A stretch of 64,000 nt of DNA from Streptomyces sp. NBC_00525. Its GTDB lineage: Bacteria; Actinomycetota; Actinomycetes; Streptomycetales; Streptomycetaceae. The position numbers and the translations under genes were made by a program. The notes below the pieces were generated by a model. The model made no database searches. It was given only the letters and a program-made list of their open reading frames with translations, and was not told where the DNA came from. Numbering within the stretch: the first letter of the stretch is position 1; each line of letters opens with the position of its first letter. Below, piece by piece: positions 55,445 through 64,000 of this stretch. The stretch lies in contig NZ_CP107834.1 in NCBI RefSeq assembly GCF_036346595.1, positions 6,262,001-6,326,000 on the forward strand. The letters run 5' to 3'.

Positions 55445-56953
55445 ATGACGCTCGCCCCGCCCGACCACGAGATCTGGTTCCTCACCGGCAGCCAGGCCCT
55501 CTACGGAGAGGAGACCCTGGCCCAGGTCGCCGAGCAGTCCCGCACCATCCGGGACACCCTCGCCGCCCGGCCCGGCATGACGGCCCGCCTGGTCTGGAAG
55601 CCGGTGCTCACCGACGCGGCGGCCATCCGCAGGGTCTGCCTGGAGGCGAACGCCGACGACCGGTGCGTCGGGCTCATCGCCTGGATGCACACCTTCTCCC
55701 CGGCCAAGATGTGGATCGCCGGGCTCGACGCGCTGAGCAAACCCCTGCTGCATCTGCACACCCAGGCCAACCGCGGCCTGCCCTGGTCCACCATCGACAT
55801 GGACTTCATGAACCTGAACCAGGCCGCCCACGGCGACCGCGAGTTCGGCTTCGTACAGACCCGCCTCGGCGTCCCCCGCAAGACCGTCGCCGGACACGTC
55901 ACCACCCCCGAGGTCGCCGACCGCATCGCCGGCTGGGCCCGCGCCGCCCTCGGCCGGTCCGAACTCTCCCGCCTCAAGCTCGCCCGCTTCGGCGACAACA
56001 TGCGCGACGTCGCCGTCACCGAGGGCGACAAGATCGAGGCCCAGCTGCGGTTCGGCGTCTCCGTCAACACCTACGGCGTCAACGACCTCGTCGCCGCCGT
56101 GGACGCCGCCGGCGAGGACACCGTCACCGCCCTCGTCGAGGAGTACCAGGACCTCTACACCCTCGCCCCCGGACTGCGCTCCGGCGGCGACCGCCACGCC
56201 TCCCTGCGCTACGCCGCCCGCATCGAGGCCGGACTGCGCACCTTCCTCACCGAGGGCGGCTTCCACGCCTTCACCACCAACTTCGAGGACCTCGGCGGAC
56301 TGCGCCAACTGCCCGGCCTCGCCGTGCAGCGCCTGATGGCGGACGGCTACGGCTTCGGCGGCGAGGGCGACTGGAAGACCGCCGTCCTGCTGCGCACCCT
56401 CAAGGCCATGGCGCACGGGCGGCCCGGCGGCACCTCCTTCATGGAGGACTACACCTACGACCTCACCCCCGGCCAGGAACTCATCCTCGGCGCCCACATG
56501 CTGGAGGTCTGCCCCTCCATCGCCGCGGCGACCCCGTCCTGCGAGATCCACCCGCTCGGCATCGGCGGCCGGGAGGACCCGGTCCGGCTCGTCTTCGACG
56601 CGGCCCCCGGCCCGGCCGTCGTCATCGGCCTCGCCGACATGGGCGACCGGTTCCGCCTGGTGGCCAACCACATCGACGTCGTCACCCCGCCCGAGCCGCT
56701 GCCCAGGCTCCCGGTCGCCCGAGCCGTCTGGCGGCCCAGCCCCGACCTGCGCACCTCCACCGAGGCCTGGCTCACGGCCGGGGCACCCCACCACACCGTG
56801 CTCACCACCGCGCTCGGCGGCGAGGAACTCGCCGACCTCGCCCAGATGCTGCGCACCGAACTCGTCGTGATCGACCAGGACACGACCATCCGTCACTTCG
56901 CCCGGGAACTGCGCTGGAACCAGGCCTACCACCGACTGGCCCAGAGCCTGTGA
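55445..56953 (+). CDS. araA: L-arabinose isomerase
   Basis: A 502-residue isomerase, normal length for AraA. It converts L-arabinose to L-ribulose with a Mn ion. Recognisable segments are [60 protein letters not shown], and [18 protein letters not shown], with [10 protein letters not shown] carrying the metal His. GAGGAG lies 8 nt before the ATG. It is 53 bp after araB. Confidence 0.95.
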   Translation: MTLAPPDHEIWFLTGSQALYGEETLAQVAEQSRTIRDTLAARPGMTARLVWKPVLTDAAAIRRVCLEANADDRCVGLIAWMHTFSPAKMWIAGLDALSKPLLHLHTQANRGLPWSTIDMDFMNLNQAAHGDREFGFVQTRLGVPRKTVAGHVTTPEVADRIAGWARAALGRSELSRLKLARFGDNMRDVAVTEGDKIEAQLRFGVSVNTYGVNDLVAAVDAAGEDTVTALVEEYQDLYTLAPGLRSGGDRHASLRYAARIEAGLRTFLTEGGFHAFTTNFEDLGGLRQLPGLAVQRLMADGYGFGGEGDWKTAVLLRTLKAMAHGRPGGTSFMEDYTYDLTPGQELILGAHMLEVCPSIAAATPSCEIHPLGIGGREDPVRLVFDAAPGPAVVIGLADMGDRFRLVANHIDVVTPPEPLPRLPVARAVWRPSPDLRTSTEAWLTAGAPHHTVLTTALGGEELADLAQMLRTELVVIDQDTTIRHFARELRWNQAYHRLAQSL

Positions 56954-56985
56954 CCGCATCCACTCCCACCAGGACGGAGCCCCCC

Positions 56986-57699
56986 GTGGGCAGGACCGCA
57001 TCGCACGAGCTGCGCCGAGAAGTACTGGAGGCCAACCTCCGCATCCCCCGGGCCGGACTCGCCACCCTGACCTGGGGCAACGTGAGCGGGGTCGACCGGG
57101 ACGCCGGCGTCTTCGTCATCAAGCCGTCGGGCGTGCCCTACGAGGCGCTGGGCATCGACGACCTCGTCGTCGTCTCCCTCGACGACGGCCGCGTCGTGGA
57201 GGGCCGGCTGCGCCCGTCCACCGACACCGAGACCCACCGCAGCCTGTACCTGGCGTTCCCGTCGATCGGGGGAGTGACCCACACCCACTCCACGCACGCC
57301 GTCGCCTTCGCCCAGGCCCGCCGCCCGATACCGGTGCTCGGCACGACGCACGCCGATACGTTCAACGGCCCCGTCCCGGTCACCGCGCCCCTCACACCCC
57401 AGCAGTGCGCCACGGACTACGAGTACAACACCGGGCAGGTCGTCGTGGACCTCCTGGAGCGCGACGACACCCGCGCGCGGGAGGTCCCCGGCGCCCTGGT
57501 CGCCCACCACGGGCCCTTCACCTGGGGCGCCGACGCCACCTCGTCCCTGGAGCACGCGATCATCTGCGAGGCGGTGGCCGAGATGGCCCTGCACACCATG
57601 GCCCTGGGCCCGGTCGAGCCCCCGCAGCACGTGCTGGACCGCCACTTCACCCGCAAGCACGGCCCGGACGCGTACTACGGCAACCCCGGAGCCGCGTAG
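56986..57699 (+). CDS. araD: L-ribulose-5-phosphate 4-epimerase
   Basis: A 237-residue class II aldolase-family epimerase making D-xylulose-5-phosphate. LREVLEAN-like start, LATLTWGNVSGVDRD (substrate loop), HTHSTHAVAFAQA (zinc His pair) and HHGPFTWG are typical. The GTG at 56986 has GGAG 6 nt upstream and starts at the same point as E. coli AraD; a GTG at 56950 overlapping araA would add 12 residues. It completes the arabinose pathway. Confidence 0.93.
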   Translation: MGRTASHELRREVLEANLRIPRAGLATLTWGNVSGVDRDAGVFVIKPSGVPYEALGIDDLVVVSLDDGRVVEGRLRPSTDTETHRSLYLAFPSIGGVTHTHSTHAVAFAQARRPIPVLGTTHADTFNGPVPVTAPLTPQQCATDYEYNTGQVVVDLLERDDTRAREVPGALVAHHGPFTWGADATSSLEHAIICEAVAEMALHTMALGPVEPPQHVLDRHFTRKHGPDAYYGNPGAA

Positions 57700-57704
57700 G
57701 CCCG

Positions 57705-57732
57705 TCCGGAGCGGAGCGCCGTCCGCTCCGGA
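57705..57732. terminator. Terminator between araD and the LacI regulator
   Basis: TCCGGAGCGG and CCGCTCCGGA form a perfect 10-bp stem with an 8-nt loop between convergent genes. Confidence 0.65.
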
Positions 57733-57755
57733 GCGCGTACGGACGCCGTCCCGGT

Positions 57756-58790
57756 TCAGTCGCGCCGGGGCGGCCGTACGCTTTCGCGCCGTACGAGTTC
57801 CGGGGTGATGACGGGCCGGGAGTCGGCGGCCTCGGCGCCGTTCACCAGGCCGAGCAGCAGGTCGAGCGTGGTGGTGGCGACGGCGCCGAAGTCCTGGCGG
57901 ACCGTCGTCAGCGGCGGCGAGTAGTACGCGGCCTCCGGCACGTCGTCGAAGCCCACGATGCTGACCTCGTCCGGGACGGAGCGGCCCCGTTCGGTCATGG
58001 CCCGCAGGGCGCCCAGCGCCTGGTGGTCGTTGGCGGCGAACACGGCGGTCACCTCGGGCATCCGGGCCAGCATCTGGCCGGCGAGATACCCGGAGGCGGC
58101 CGTCCAGTCGCCCGTGCTGACCGGGGGGACCTCCGCGCCCGCCTCGTCCAGCGCCCGGCGCCAGCCCCGGATACGGCCGGCGGCGTCGAACCAGTCCGGC
58201 GGGCCGGAGATGTGCCACACGGTCTCGTGGCCCGCCTCCAGCAGATGCTTCGTGGCCTGGTACGCGCCGTGCTCCTGGTCGACGGAGACCATGGGCGCGC
58301 TGCGGTCCGGGTCGCCGTCCACAGTGACCAGGGGGACCTCGGCGGGCGCACCGGCCAGCGCGGCGTCCGCCGACGCCGTGGGCGCTATCACCACGATGCC
58401 CGCGACTCGCTCGTCGCGGTGGCGCTCGACGGCGGCGGTGATCGAGGACCGGCCCAGCTCCGGCACCCGGTGCACGCTGACGGCGAAGCCCTGCCGGGCG
58501 GCGGCGATCTCGAACGCGGCCAGCAGCGAGGAGGGGCCGTACAGCGTGGAGTTCTGGGCGATGACGCCGATGAGCTGGGAGCGGCCGGTCACCAGGGCGC
58601 GCGCCGCGCGATTGGGCCGGTAGCCCAGCTCCTTGACGGCCGCGAGGACCCTCAGCCGGGTCTGCTCGCGCACATTGGGGTGACTGTTGAGCACCCGGGA
58701 CACCGTCTGGTGGGACACGCCCGCGAGCCGGGCGACATCGGTCATCGCCGGCTCTCGTACCACTGGACTCGCCACCGCGGCGTCCTCCAC
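57756..58790 (-). CDS. LacI-family regulator of arabinose genes
   Basis: A 344-residue LacI/GalR regulator: TDVARLAGVSHQTVSRVLNS (HTH) and RPNRAARAL (hinge helix), then a periplasmic-binding-like sensor domain (RVAGIVVIAPTASADAAL, VSIVGFDDVPEAAYYSPPLT). I use the GTG at 58790 because AAGGAG abuts the ATG at 58796; the ATG would add two residues. Convergent with araD; its own promoter region holds an ara operator at 58949. Confidence 0.9.
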   Translation of the reverse strand: MEDAAVASPVVREPAMTDVARLAGVSHQTVSRVLNSHPNVREQTRLRVLAAVKELGYRPNRAARALVTGRSQLIGVIAQNSTLYGPSSLLAAFEIAAARQGFAVSVHRVPELGRSSITAAVERHRDERVAGIVVIAPTASADAALAGAPAEVPLVTVDGDPDRSAPMVSVDQEHGAYQATKHLLEAGHETVWHISGPPDWFDAAGRIRGWRRALDEAGAEVPPVSTGDWTAASGYLAGQMLARMPEVTAVFAANDHQALGALRAMTERGRSVPDEVSIVGFDDVPEAAYYSPPLTTVRQDFGAVATTTLDLLLGLVNGAEAADSRPVITPELVRRESVRPPRRD

Positions 58791-58948
58791 ACCCATCTCC
58801 TTCCGACCGTGACCGCGGCGGCCCGTCCGGCCGCCGCGGACCGCGGGCGATCCGTATGCCTGTTCAATCTACGCCCCGGCAGCCGTAGGTCCGCGCGGTG
58901 CGGGACCCCGCCGCCGGCGGTTTGCGCACCGGCCGTGCCGGGCCTCTA

Positions 58949-58960
58949 GTGAGCGCTAAC
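58949..58960. promoter_or_regulatory. Ara operator upstream of the LacI regulator
   Basis: GTGAGCGCTAAC, 158 bp upstream of the regulator start and 153 bp upstream of the importer gene. Identical to the araB site. Confidence 0.8.
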
Positions 58961-59028
58961 ACTCGCCTGGTGCGCAAGCCCCTCAGCGATGTCGGATTGT
59001 GGCTTCCCAGGGGGTTGACTGGATAAAT

Positions 59029-59040
59029 GTTAGCGCTCAC
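59029..59040. promoter_or_regulatory. Ara operator overlapping the importer promoter
   Basis: GTTAGCGCTCAC, the complement of the other two sites. A TTGACT -35-like box at 59015-59020 precedes it, so the operator would block the promoter from about the spacer to the -10. The 316 bp between the regulator and importer genes otherwise hold no gene. Confidence 0.8.
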
Positions 59041-59112
59041 TCTTAACGCCCGTGGCCCCGATCACATGAGGTCGGTGGCAGGGACGCATGGCTCACGATG
59101 GAGGACGACGCT

Positions 59113-60087
59113 GTGTTCAGGAGAATTGCCATAGCAGGGTGCGCCCTGGCGCTGGCCACGCTGACCGCCTGCGGAAGCGGCGGCGGCGACGGCGGGGGCT
59201 CCAAGGGGTCCGGCGGCGACAAGCTCGTCATGGGCTTCGCACAGGTGGGCGCGGAGAGCGGCTGGCGCACCGCCAACACCAAGTCGGTACGGGAGGCCGC
59301 CGAGAAGGCCGGCGTCGAGCTGAAGTTCTCCGACGCGCAGCAGAAGCAGGAGAACCAGATCAAGGCCATCCGCTCCTACATCCAGCAGAAGGTGGACGTC
59401 ATCGCCTTCAGCCCGGTGGTGGAGACGGGCTGGGACGCCGTCCTGATGGAGGCCAAGCGCGCCAAGATCCCGGTCATCCTCACCGACCGGGCCGTCGACT
59501 CCCAGGACACCTCCCTCTACAAGACGTTCCTCGGCTCCGACTTCGTCGAGGAGGGCCGCAAGGCCGGCAAGTGGCTCACCGACAACGCCGAGGGCCAGGT
59601 CAACGTCGCGGAGATCCAGGGCACCACGGGCGCCGCCCCCGCCATCGACCGGCAGAAGGGCTTCAAGGAGGCCATCGCCGGAAAGTCCGACATCAAGATC
59701 GTGGCCTCCCAGAGCGGCGACTTCACCCGGGCCGGCGGCAAGCAGGTCATGGAGGCGCTGCTCAAGTCCCACCCGGACATCAACGTGGTCTACGCCCACA
59801 ACGACGACATGGGCCTGGGCGCCATCGAGGCGATCAAGGCGGCGGGCAAGAAGCCCGGCACCGACATCAGGATCATCACGGTGGACGCGGTCAAGGCGGG
59901 CATGCAGGCGCTGGCGGACGGCGAGATCAACTACATCGTCGAGTGCAACCCCCTCCTCGGCGACCAGCTGATGGACCTGGCGAAGAAGGTTGTGGGCGGC
60001 GAGGACGTCCCCGCGCGCGTCGTCACCGAGGAGACCGCCTTCACCTCCGAGCAGGCGGCGAAGGTCCTCAAGGACCGGAAGTACTGA
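59113..60087 (+). CDS. Sugar ABC transporter substrate-binding lipoprotein (YtfQ-like)
   Basis: A 324-residue exported lipoprotein: MFRRIAIAGCALALATLTAC with Cys as lipidated residue, then a family 2 periplasmic-binding fold (KLVMGFAQVGAESGWRTANT, IAFSPVVETGWDAVLMEAKR, VYAHNDDMGLGAIEAIKAAG). YtfQ binds galactofuranose in E. coli; with araBAD and a GH62 enzyme beside it, arabinose or arabinofuranose is the likely ligand here. GGAGG lies 8 nt before GTG 59113; the ATG at 59098 lies in front of that site. Confidence 0.9.
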   Translation: MFRRIAIAGCALALATLTACGSGGGDGGGSKGSGGDKLVMGFAQVGAESGWRTANTKSVREAAEKAGVELKFSDAQQKQENQIKAIRSYIQQKVDVIAFSPVVETGWDAVLMEAKRAKIPVILTDRAVDSQDTSLYKTFLGSDFVEEGRKAGKWLTDNAEGQVNVAEIQGTTGAAPAIDRQKGFKEAIAGKSDIKIVASQSGDFTRAGGKQVMEALLKSHPDINVVYAHNDDMGLGAIEAIKAAGKKPGTDIRIITVDAVKAGMQALADGEINYIVECNPLLGDQLMDLAKKVVGGEDVPARVVTEETAFTSEQAAKVLKDRKY

Positions 60088-60163
60088 CGCGAGCCGCAGC
60101 CCCGCCACCGGGCCGACCGGGCCCGGCGGGCGGGGCTGCTCCCCCCTGACGAAAGCACGGGTC

Positions 60164-61711
60164 ATGACCGATTCCCCCGCGGCCGGCACCAGTCCGGTCG
60201 TCGACATGCGCGGCATCACCGTCGAGTTCTCCGGCATCAAGGCGCTCGCGGGCGTCGACTTCCGCCTGTTCCCCGGTGAAGTCCACGCCCTCCTCGGTGA
60301 GAACGGAGCCGGCAAGTCCACCCTCATCAAAGCCCTCACCGGTGTGCACCGGCCGACGGCCGGAACGGTCCGGCTGCAGGGGCGGCCGGTCGAGTTCACC
60401 ACCCCCGGCCAGGCACAGGCGGCCGGCATCAGCACCGTCTACCAGGAGGTCAACCTCTGCCCCAACCTGTCGGTGGCCGAGAACATCCTGCTCGGCCACG
60501 AACCGCGCAGGTTCGGCGCCATCGACGGACGGGCCATGCGGGTCCGGGCCGCCGCACTGCTCGCCCGCATCGGCCTCACCATCGACCCGGCCTCCGTACT
60601 GAGCAGCCACTCCATCGCCGTGCAGCAACTGGTGGCCATCGCACGGGCACTCGTGGTGGACGCACGCGTACTGGTCCTGGACGAGCCGACCTCCAGCCTC
60701 GACAACGACGAGGTCGAGGAACTGTTCCGGATCGTCCGGGTGCTGCGCGACGAAGGCGTGGCGATCCTCTTCGTCTCCCACTTCCTCGACCAGGTCTACG
60801 CCCTCGCCGACCGCATGACCGTGCTGCGCAACGGCACCCTGGTGGGGGAGTACCTGCCGAAGGACCTCGACCGCATGGCGCTCGTCTCCGCGATGCTCGG
60901 CCGCGAACTCGGCGTCCTGTCCGAGGTCGAACGGCGCTCCGGACAGCGGGCCCCGGGCAGCGAGCCCGTCCTGACCGCACGCGGCCTCGGCCGGTCCGGC
61001 GCCATCGAGCCCTTCGACCTGGACATCCACGAGGGCGAGGTCGTGGGCCTGGCCGGCCTGCTGGGGTGCGGGCGCACCGAACTGGCCCGGCTGCTGTGCG
61101 GCGCCGACCGCCCCGACCGAGGCACGCTCACCGTCGCCGGTGAGACCGTACGGTTCCGGGGCCCCCGCGCCCTGATCGCCCGCGGTATCGCCTTCTGCTC
61201 GGAGGACCGCAAGGCCGAGGGCGTCGTCGCGGACCTCAGCGTGCGCGACAACCTCGTCCTCGCCACGCAGGCGGCGCGGGGCTGGGCGCGGCCGGTGCCC
61301 CGCCGCGTCGCCGAGGCCATGGTGGCCGAGTACATCGAGCGGCTGGACATCCGGCCGGCCGACCCCGACGCCCTGATGGGCAACCTGTCCGGCGGCAACC
61401 AGCAGAAGGTGCTGCTCGCCCGCTGGCTCGTCACGAAACCCCGCCTCCTCATCCTCGACGAGCCCACCCGGGGCATCGACGTGGGTGCCAAGGCGCAGAT
61501 CCAGAAGGTGGTCGCCGAACTCGCGGCCGAAGGCATGGCGGTGCTCTTCATCTCCGCCGAACTGGAGGAGGTGGTCCGGGTGTCCGACAGGGTCGTGGTG
61601 CTGCGCGACCGGCACAAGGTGGCCGAACTGTCCGGTGAGGACGTCACCGTGGACTCCGTGATGTCGGCCATCGCGACGGACGGCCACATCGGCGCGGCGG
61701 TGGCCTCATGA
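60164..61711 (+). CDS. Sugar ABC transporter ATP-binding protein (two NBDs, YtfR/RbsA type)
   Basis: A 515-residue protein with two ATPase domains: HALLGENGAGKSTLIKALTG and LVLDEPTSSLDNDEV in the first, GLAGLLGCGRTELARLLCG (degenerate Walker A) and LSGGNQQKVLLARWLVTKPR with LILDEPTRGIDVGAKAQ in the second. This is the usual RbsA/XylG/YtfR form. It overlaps the next permease gene by ATGA. Start ATG 60164 is placed after a gap of 76 bp from the binding protein. Confidence 0.92.
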   Translation: MTDSPAAGTSPVVDMRGITVEFSGIKALAGVDFRLFPGEVHALLGENGAGKSTLIKALTGVHRPTAGTVRLQGRPVEFTTPGQAQAAGISTVYQEVNLCPNLSVAENILLGHEPRRFGAIDGRAMRVRAAALLARIGLTIDPASVLSSHSIAVQQLVAIARALVVDARVLVLDEPTSSLDNDEVEELFRIVRVLRDEGVAILFVSHFLDQVYALADRMTVLRNGTLVGEYLPKDLDRMALVSAMLGRELGVLSEVERRSGQRAPGSEPVLTARGLGRSGAIEPFDLDIHEGEVVGLAGLLGCGRTELARLLCGADRPDRGTLTVAGETVRFRGPRALIARGIAFCSEDRKAEGVVADLSVRDNLVLATQAARGWARPVPRRVAEAMVAEYIERLDIRPADPDALMGNLSGGNQQKVLLARWLVTKPRLLILDEPTRGIDVGAKAQIQKVVAELAAEGMAVLFISAELEEVVRVSDRVVVLRDRHKVAELSGEDVTVDSVMSAIATDGHIGAAVAS

Positions 61712-62715
61712 TGCGCGGACGCCTGCTCTGGCCGCTGATCGCACTCGCCGGCCTCATCCTGCTCAACGTCGTCTACACCCCGTCCTTCGTGGAACTCCGC
61801 ATCCAGGACGGGCACTTGTACGGCAGCCTGGTGGACATCCTGCGCAACGGCGCGCCGACCATGCTCATCGCGGTGGGCATGACCCTGGTGATCGCCACCC
61901 GCGGCATCGACCTCTCGGTGGGCGCCGTCGCCGCCATCGCGGGCGCCATCGGCTGCACCTGGATCGCCGACGGCGGGAACGTCGCCACCGCCGTGCTCCT
62001 GGCGCTCGGCGCCTGCGTCCTGCTCGGGCTGTGGAACGGCTTCCTGGTCTCCGTGGTGGGCATCCAGCCGATCATCGCGACACTCGTCCTGATGACGGCC
62101 GGCCGCGGTGCGGCGATGCTCCTGACCGAGGGGCAGATCGTCACCATCAGCAACCCGGCCTACCGGAAGATCGGCGCCGGCTTCCTCGTCCTGCCGATCG
62201 CGATCCTGATCAGCCTCGCCGTCCTCGGCGGCGTCGCCCTGCTGACCCGGCGCACCGCGCTCGGCATGCTGATCGAAGCGGTGGGCGCCAACCCCGAGGC
62301 CAGCAAGCTCGCCGGCGTACGGTCCCGCACGATCACCTGGACCGTCTACGTGTTCGCCGCCCTGTGCGCGGGCGTGGCCGGGCTGATGATCAGCTCCAAC
62401 GTCAGCGCGGCCGACGCCAACAACGCGGGCCTGTGGATCGAGATGGACGCCATCCTGGCCGTGGTGATCGGCGGCACCTCGCTGGCCGGCGGGCGCTACT
62501 CCCTCGCCGGCACCCTCGTCGGCGCGCTGGTCATCCAGACCCTGACCACGACCGTCTACACCATCGGCGTACCGACCAACGTCACCCTGTTGTTCAAGGC
62601 CGTCGTCGTCATCCTCGTCTGCCTGCTCCAGTCGCCGCGCATGGCCCGCGTCGTCGCCGGCCGGCGCAAGTCCCCCGTGTCCGCACCCCGATCCGAGAAG
62701 GTGGCCGCCGGATGA
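61708..62715 (+). CDS. Sugar ABC transporter permease 1 (YtfT/RbsC type)
   Basis: A 335-residue permease of the ribose/xylose type with about nine helices (LLWPLIALAGLILLNVVYTP, MLIAVGMTLVIATRGIDLSV, GVALLTRRTALGMLIEAVGA). The short sequence IDLSVGAV is shared by both permeases. ATG 61708 overlaps the ATPase stop; ATG 61711 would be one residue shorter. It overlaps the next gene by ATGA. Confidence 0.92.
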   Translation: MMRGRLLWPLIALAGLILLNVVYTPSFVELRIQDGHLYGSLVDILRNGAPTMLIAVGMTLVIATRGIDLSVGAVAAIAGAIGCTWIADGGNVATAVLLALGACVLLGLWNGFLVSVVGIQPIIATLVLMTAGRGAAMLLTEGQIVTISNPAYRKIGAGFLVLPIAILISLAVLGGVALLTRRTALGMLIEAVGANPEASKLAGVRSRTITWTVYVFAALCAGVAGLMISSNVSAADANNAGLWIEMDAILAVVIGGTSLAGGRYSLAGTLVGALVIQTLTTTVYTIGVPTNVTLLFKAVVVILVCLLQSPRMARVVAGRRKSPVSAPRSEKVAAG

Positions 62716-63695
62716 GCGCGTCGACCCTCGCCGCCGCGGGGCGGCGTCTTCCCCAGCGATTCCTGCCCGTCGTCGCCACCGTGGTGGTCTTCCTGGCGAC
62801 CTTCGGCATCGGTTCGGTGCGCTACCAGGACTTCGCCTCCGGCCAGGTCGTGGCGAACCTGTTCATCGACAACGCCTTCCTCATCGTCCTCGCGGTGGGC
62901 ATGACCTTCGTCATCCTCACCGGCGGCATCGACCTCTCGGTGGGCGCCGTCGCCGCGCTGTCCACGATGATCGCCGCAGCCACGCTGCGGGCCGGCTGGC
63001 CACCGCTGCTCGCCGTGCTCGCCGTCCTCGCGGCCGGCACGGTCCTCGGGCTGCTGATGGGTCTGGTGATCCACTACTTCGACGTGCAGCCGTTCATCGT
63101 CACCCTGGCGGGGATGTTCCTGGCGCGCGGGCTGTGCTTCCTGATCAGCGTCGAATCCGTGTCCATCGACAACACCGCCTTCCGCGACTTCGCCACCGGT
63201 ACGTTCGTCCTGCCCGGCGACGTCACGGTGACGTACAGCGTGGTGGTGGCCCTGGTCGTGGTGGCCGCCGGGGCGTACGTCCTCCACCTCACCCGCTTCG
63301 GCCGCACCGTCTACGCGGTGGGCGGCAGCGAGTCCTCGGCCCGCCTGATGGGGCTGCCCACCACGGCCGCGAAGGTCGGTGTGTACGCGGTGAGCGGCCT
63401 CTGCTCGGCCCTGGGCGGTCTGCTGTTCGCGCTGTACATGCTCTCCGGCTACGGGCTGCACGCGGTGGGCATGGAGCTGGACGTCATCGCCGCGGTGGTG
63501 ATCGGGGGCACGCTGCTCTCCGGCGGGGTGGGCTATGTGGCCGGGTCGACCGCGGGCGTGCTCGTCCTCGGCACCGTACAGGCCCTGATCTCCTTCGAGG
63601 GGACCCTGAGTTCCTGGTGGACCAAGATCGTCATCGGTGCCCTGCTGCTCGCCTTCATCGTGCTCCAGCGCCTCATCGTGCGGCAGCGGCAGTAG
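62712..63695 (+). CDS. Sugar ABC transporter permease 2 (YjfF type)
   Basis: A 327-residue permease, the second membrane subunit of a YtfQRT-YjfF-type importer: NAFLIVLAVGMTFVILTGGI, TVLGLLMGLVIHYFDVQPFI and DVIAAVVIGGTLLSGGVGYV. It is about 35% like the first permease by eye in the IDLSVGAV and GGTxLxGG segments, fitting a heterodimer. Last gene of the operon, followed by an 18-bp terminator. Confidence 0.92.
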   Translation: MSASTLAAAGRRLPQRFLPVVATVVVFLATFGIGSVRYQDFASGQVVANLFIDNAFLIVLAVGMTFVILTGGIDLSVGAVAALSTMIAAATLRAGWPPLLAVLAVLAAGTVLGLLMGLVIHYFDVQPFIVTLAGMFLARGLCFLISVESVSIDNTAFRDFATGTFVLPGDVTVTYSVVVALVVVAAGAYVLHLTRFGRTVYAVGGSESSARLMGLPTTAAKVGVYAVSGLCSALGGLLFALYMLSGYGLHAVGMELDVIAAVVIGGTLLSGGVGYVAGSTAGVLVLGTVQALISFEGTLSSWWTKIVIGALLLAFIVLQRLIVRQRQ

Positions 63696-63707
63696 GCGTG
63701 GGGAGAG

Positions 63708-63748
63708 GGGCGAGGCCGGCACCGTACGGGACGGTGCCGGCCTCGCCC
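63708..63748. terminator. 18-bp bidirectional terminator
   Basis: Arms 63708-63725 and 63731-63748 are perfectly complementary with a 5-nt loop, between the importer operon and the converging GH62 gene. Confidence 0.85.
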
Positions 63749-63755
63749 TTCGGTG

Positions 63756-64000
63756 TCAGCGGTTCAGCGTGAGCAGACCCGGCCGGTAGGGCAGGAGGCC
63801 GTAGTCGCCGCCGGAGGAGGGGCTGCGGCCCTGGTAGAGCAGCTGGAGGTGACAGGGATCGACGGTCATGGTCTGGTCGGCGCTGGTACGGATCAGCTCA
63901 CCGTGGCTGATGTCGTTGGTCCAGGTGGCACCGCTGTTGGCCTTGCCGGCGAAGGGGTTGCCCTCGGTCGCGGCCTGGGGCGTCCACTGGCCGTTCAGGC
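63756..64000 (-). CDS. GH62 alpha-L-arabinofuranosidase, C-terminal 80 residues (5' end outside window)
   Basis: The last 80 codons of a gene read from the right edge. The minus-strand translation contains [34 protein letters not shown] and [18 protein letters not shown], which match the C-terminus of family 62 arabinofuranosidases (DPC.LQ.LYQG and GGDY..LP.R.GLLT). These secreted enzymes remove arabinofuranosyl side groups from arabinoxylan. That supplies the sugar used by the neighbouring importer and araBAD genes. Confidence 0.85.
   Translation of the reverse strand, partial: LNGQWTPQAATEGNPFAGKANSGATWTNDISHGELIRTSADQTMTVDPCHLQLLYQGRSPSSGGDYGLLPYRPGLLTLNR

Overview
The window is high-GC actinobacterial chromosome, almost certainly Streptomyces or a close relative. 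The evidence is strong G/C third-codon bias, frequent GTG starts, GTGA/ATGA translational overlaps, lipoprotein and Tat-type signals, paired PucR-type regulators, LacI/TetR/PadR operators and a plant-polymer degradation module (pectate lyase, GH62 arabinofuranosidase, araBAD). No insertion sequence, phage gene, CRISPR array or rRNA is visible. The only RNA gene seen is a tRNA-Pro (GGG).

Layout. 1-4.7 kb: end of a flavoprotein oxidoreductase, a small membrane protein, a DUF309 protein, a large AAA/TPR-type ATPase resembling LAL regulators but without the HTH, then tRNA-Pro. 4.7-10.6 kb: a Tat-exported flavin amine oxidase, an amidase, and two related PucR-type regulators (amino-acid/amide catabolism or auxin-like chemistry). 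11.5-28.8 kb: an unusual biosynthetic gene cluster. A plus-strand operon carries a complete methylthioadenosine (MTA) salvage route (MtnA-MtnB fusion, MtnD, MtnC, MtnP). Convergent to it are a KAS II, a free ACP and a KAS III. Divergent from those is a long operon: fatty acyl-AMP ligase with a carrier domain, a second KAS III, a UbiB/ABC1 kinase fused to a class III aminotransferase, a BtaA-like (DUF3419) aminocarboxypropyl transferase, an Asp-elbow alpha/beta hydrolase, an acyl-CoA-dehydrogenase-fold oxidase, and a degenerate thioesterase fused to a flavin reductase.

The logic I infer for this cluster is that the BtaA-like enzyme moves the 3-amino-3-carboxypropyl group of SAM to a fatty-acid-derived acceptor and releases MTA, which the adjacent mtn operon recycles. 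The aminotransferase and the flavin-dependent oxidase pair would install and oxidise nitrogen on the lipid. Two near-identical promoter-like elements sit upstream of the mtn operon and of the ligase operon, supporting common control. I do not recognise the product, and this is the part of the window most likely to be an undescribed system.

28.9-39 kb: a peptide-type ABC importer, an FBP/EF-G-binding-like zinc protein, a Nudix hydrolase, an SPFH protein with an NAD-kinase-like partner, and a TetR regulator with a striking 25-bp inverted-repeat operator. 39-51.9 kb: PAP2 phosphatase, DMT-like membrane protein, a PadR regulator with a dienoyl-CoA-reductase-like flavoprotein and DoxX, an AurF-like diiron oxygenase with its ferredoxin/ferredoxin reductase, pectate lyase, and catalase. 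52-53.4 kb: an SDR with its TetR regulator.

53.6-64 kb: an L-arabinose module: araB-araA-araD, a LacI regulator, a YtfQRT/YjfF-type sugar ABC importer, and the 3' end of a GH62 arabinofuranosidase. Three copies of the same 12-bp operator (GTGAGCGCTAAC or its complement) tie kinase, regulator and importer into one regulon.
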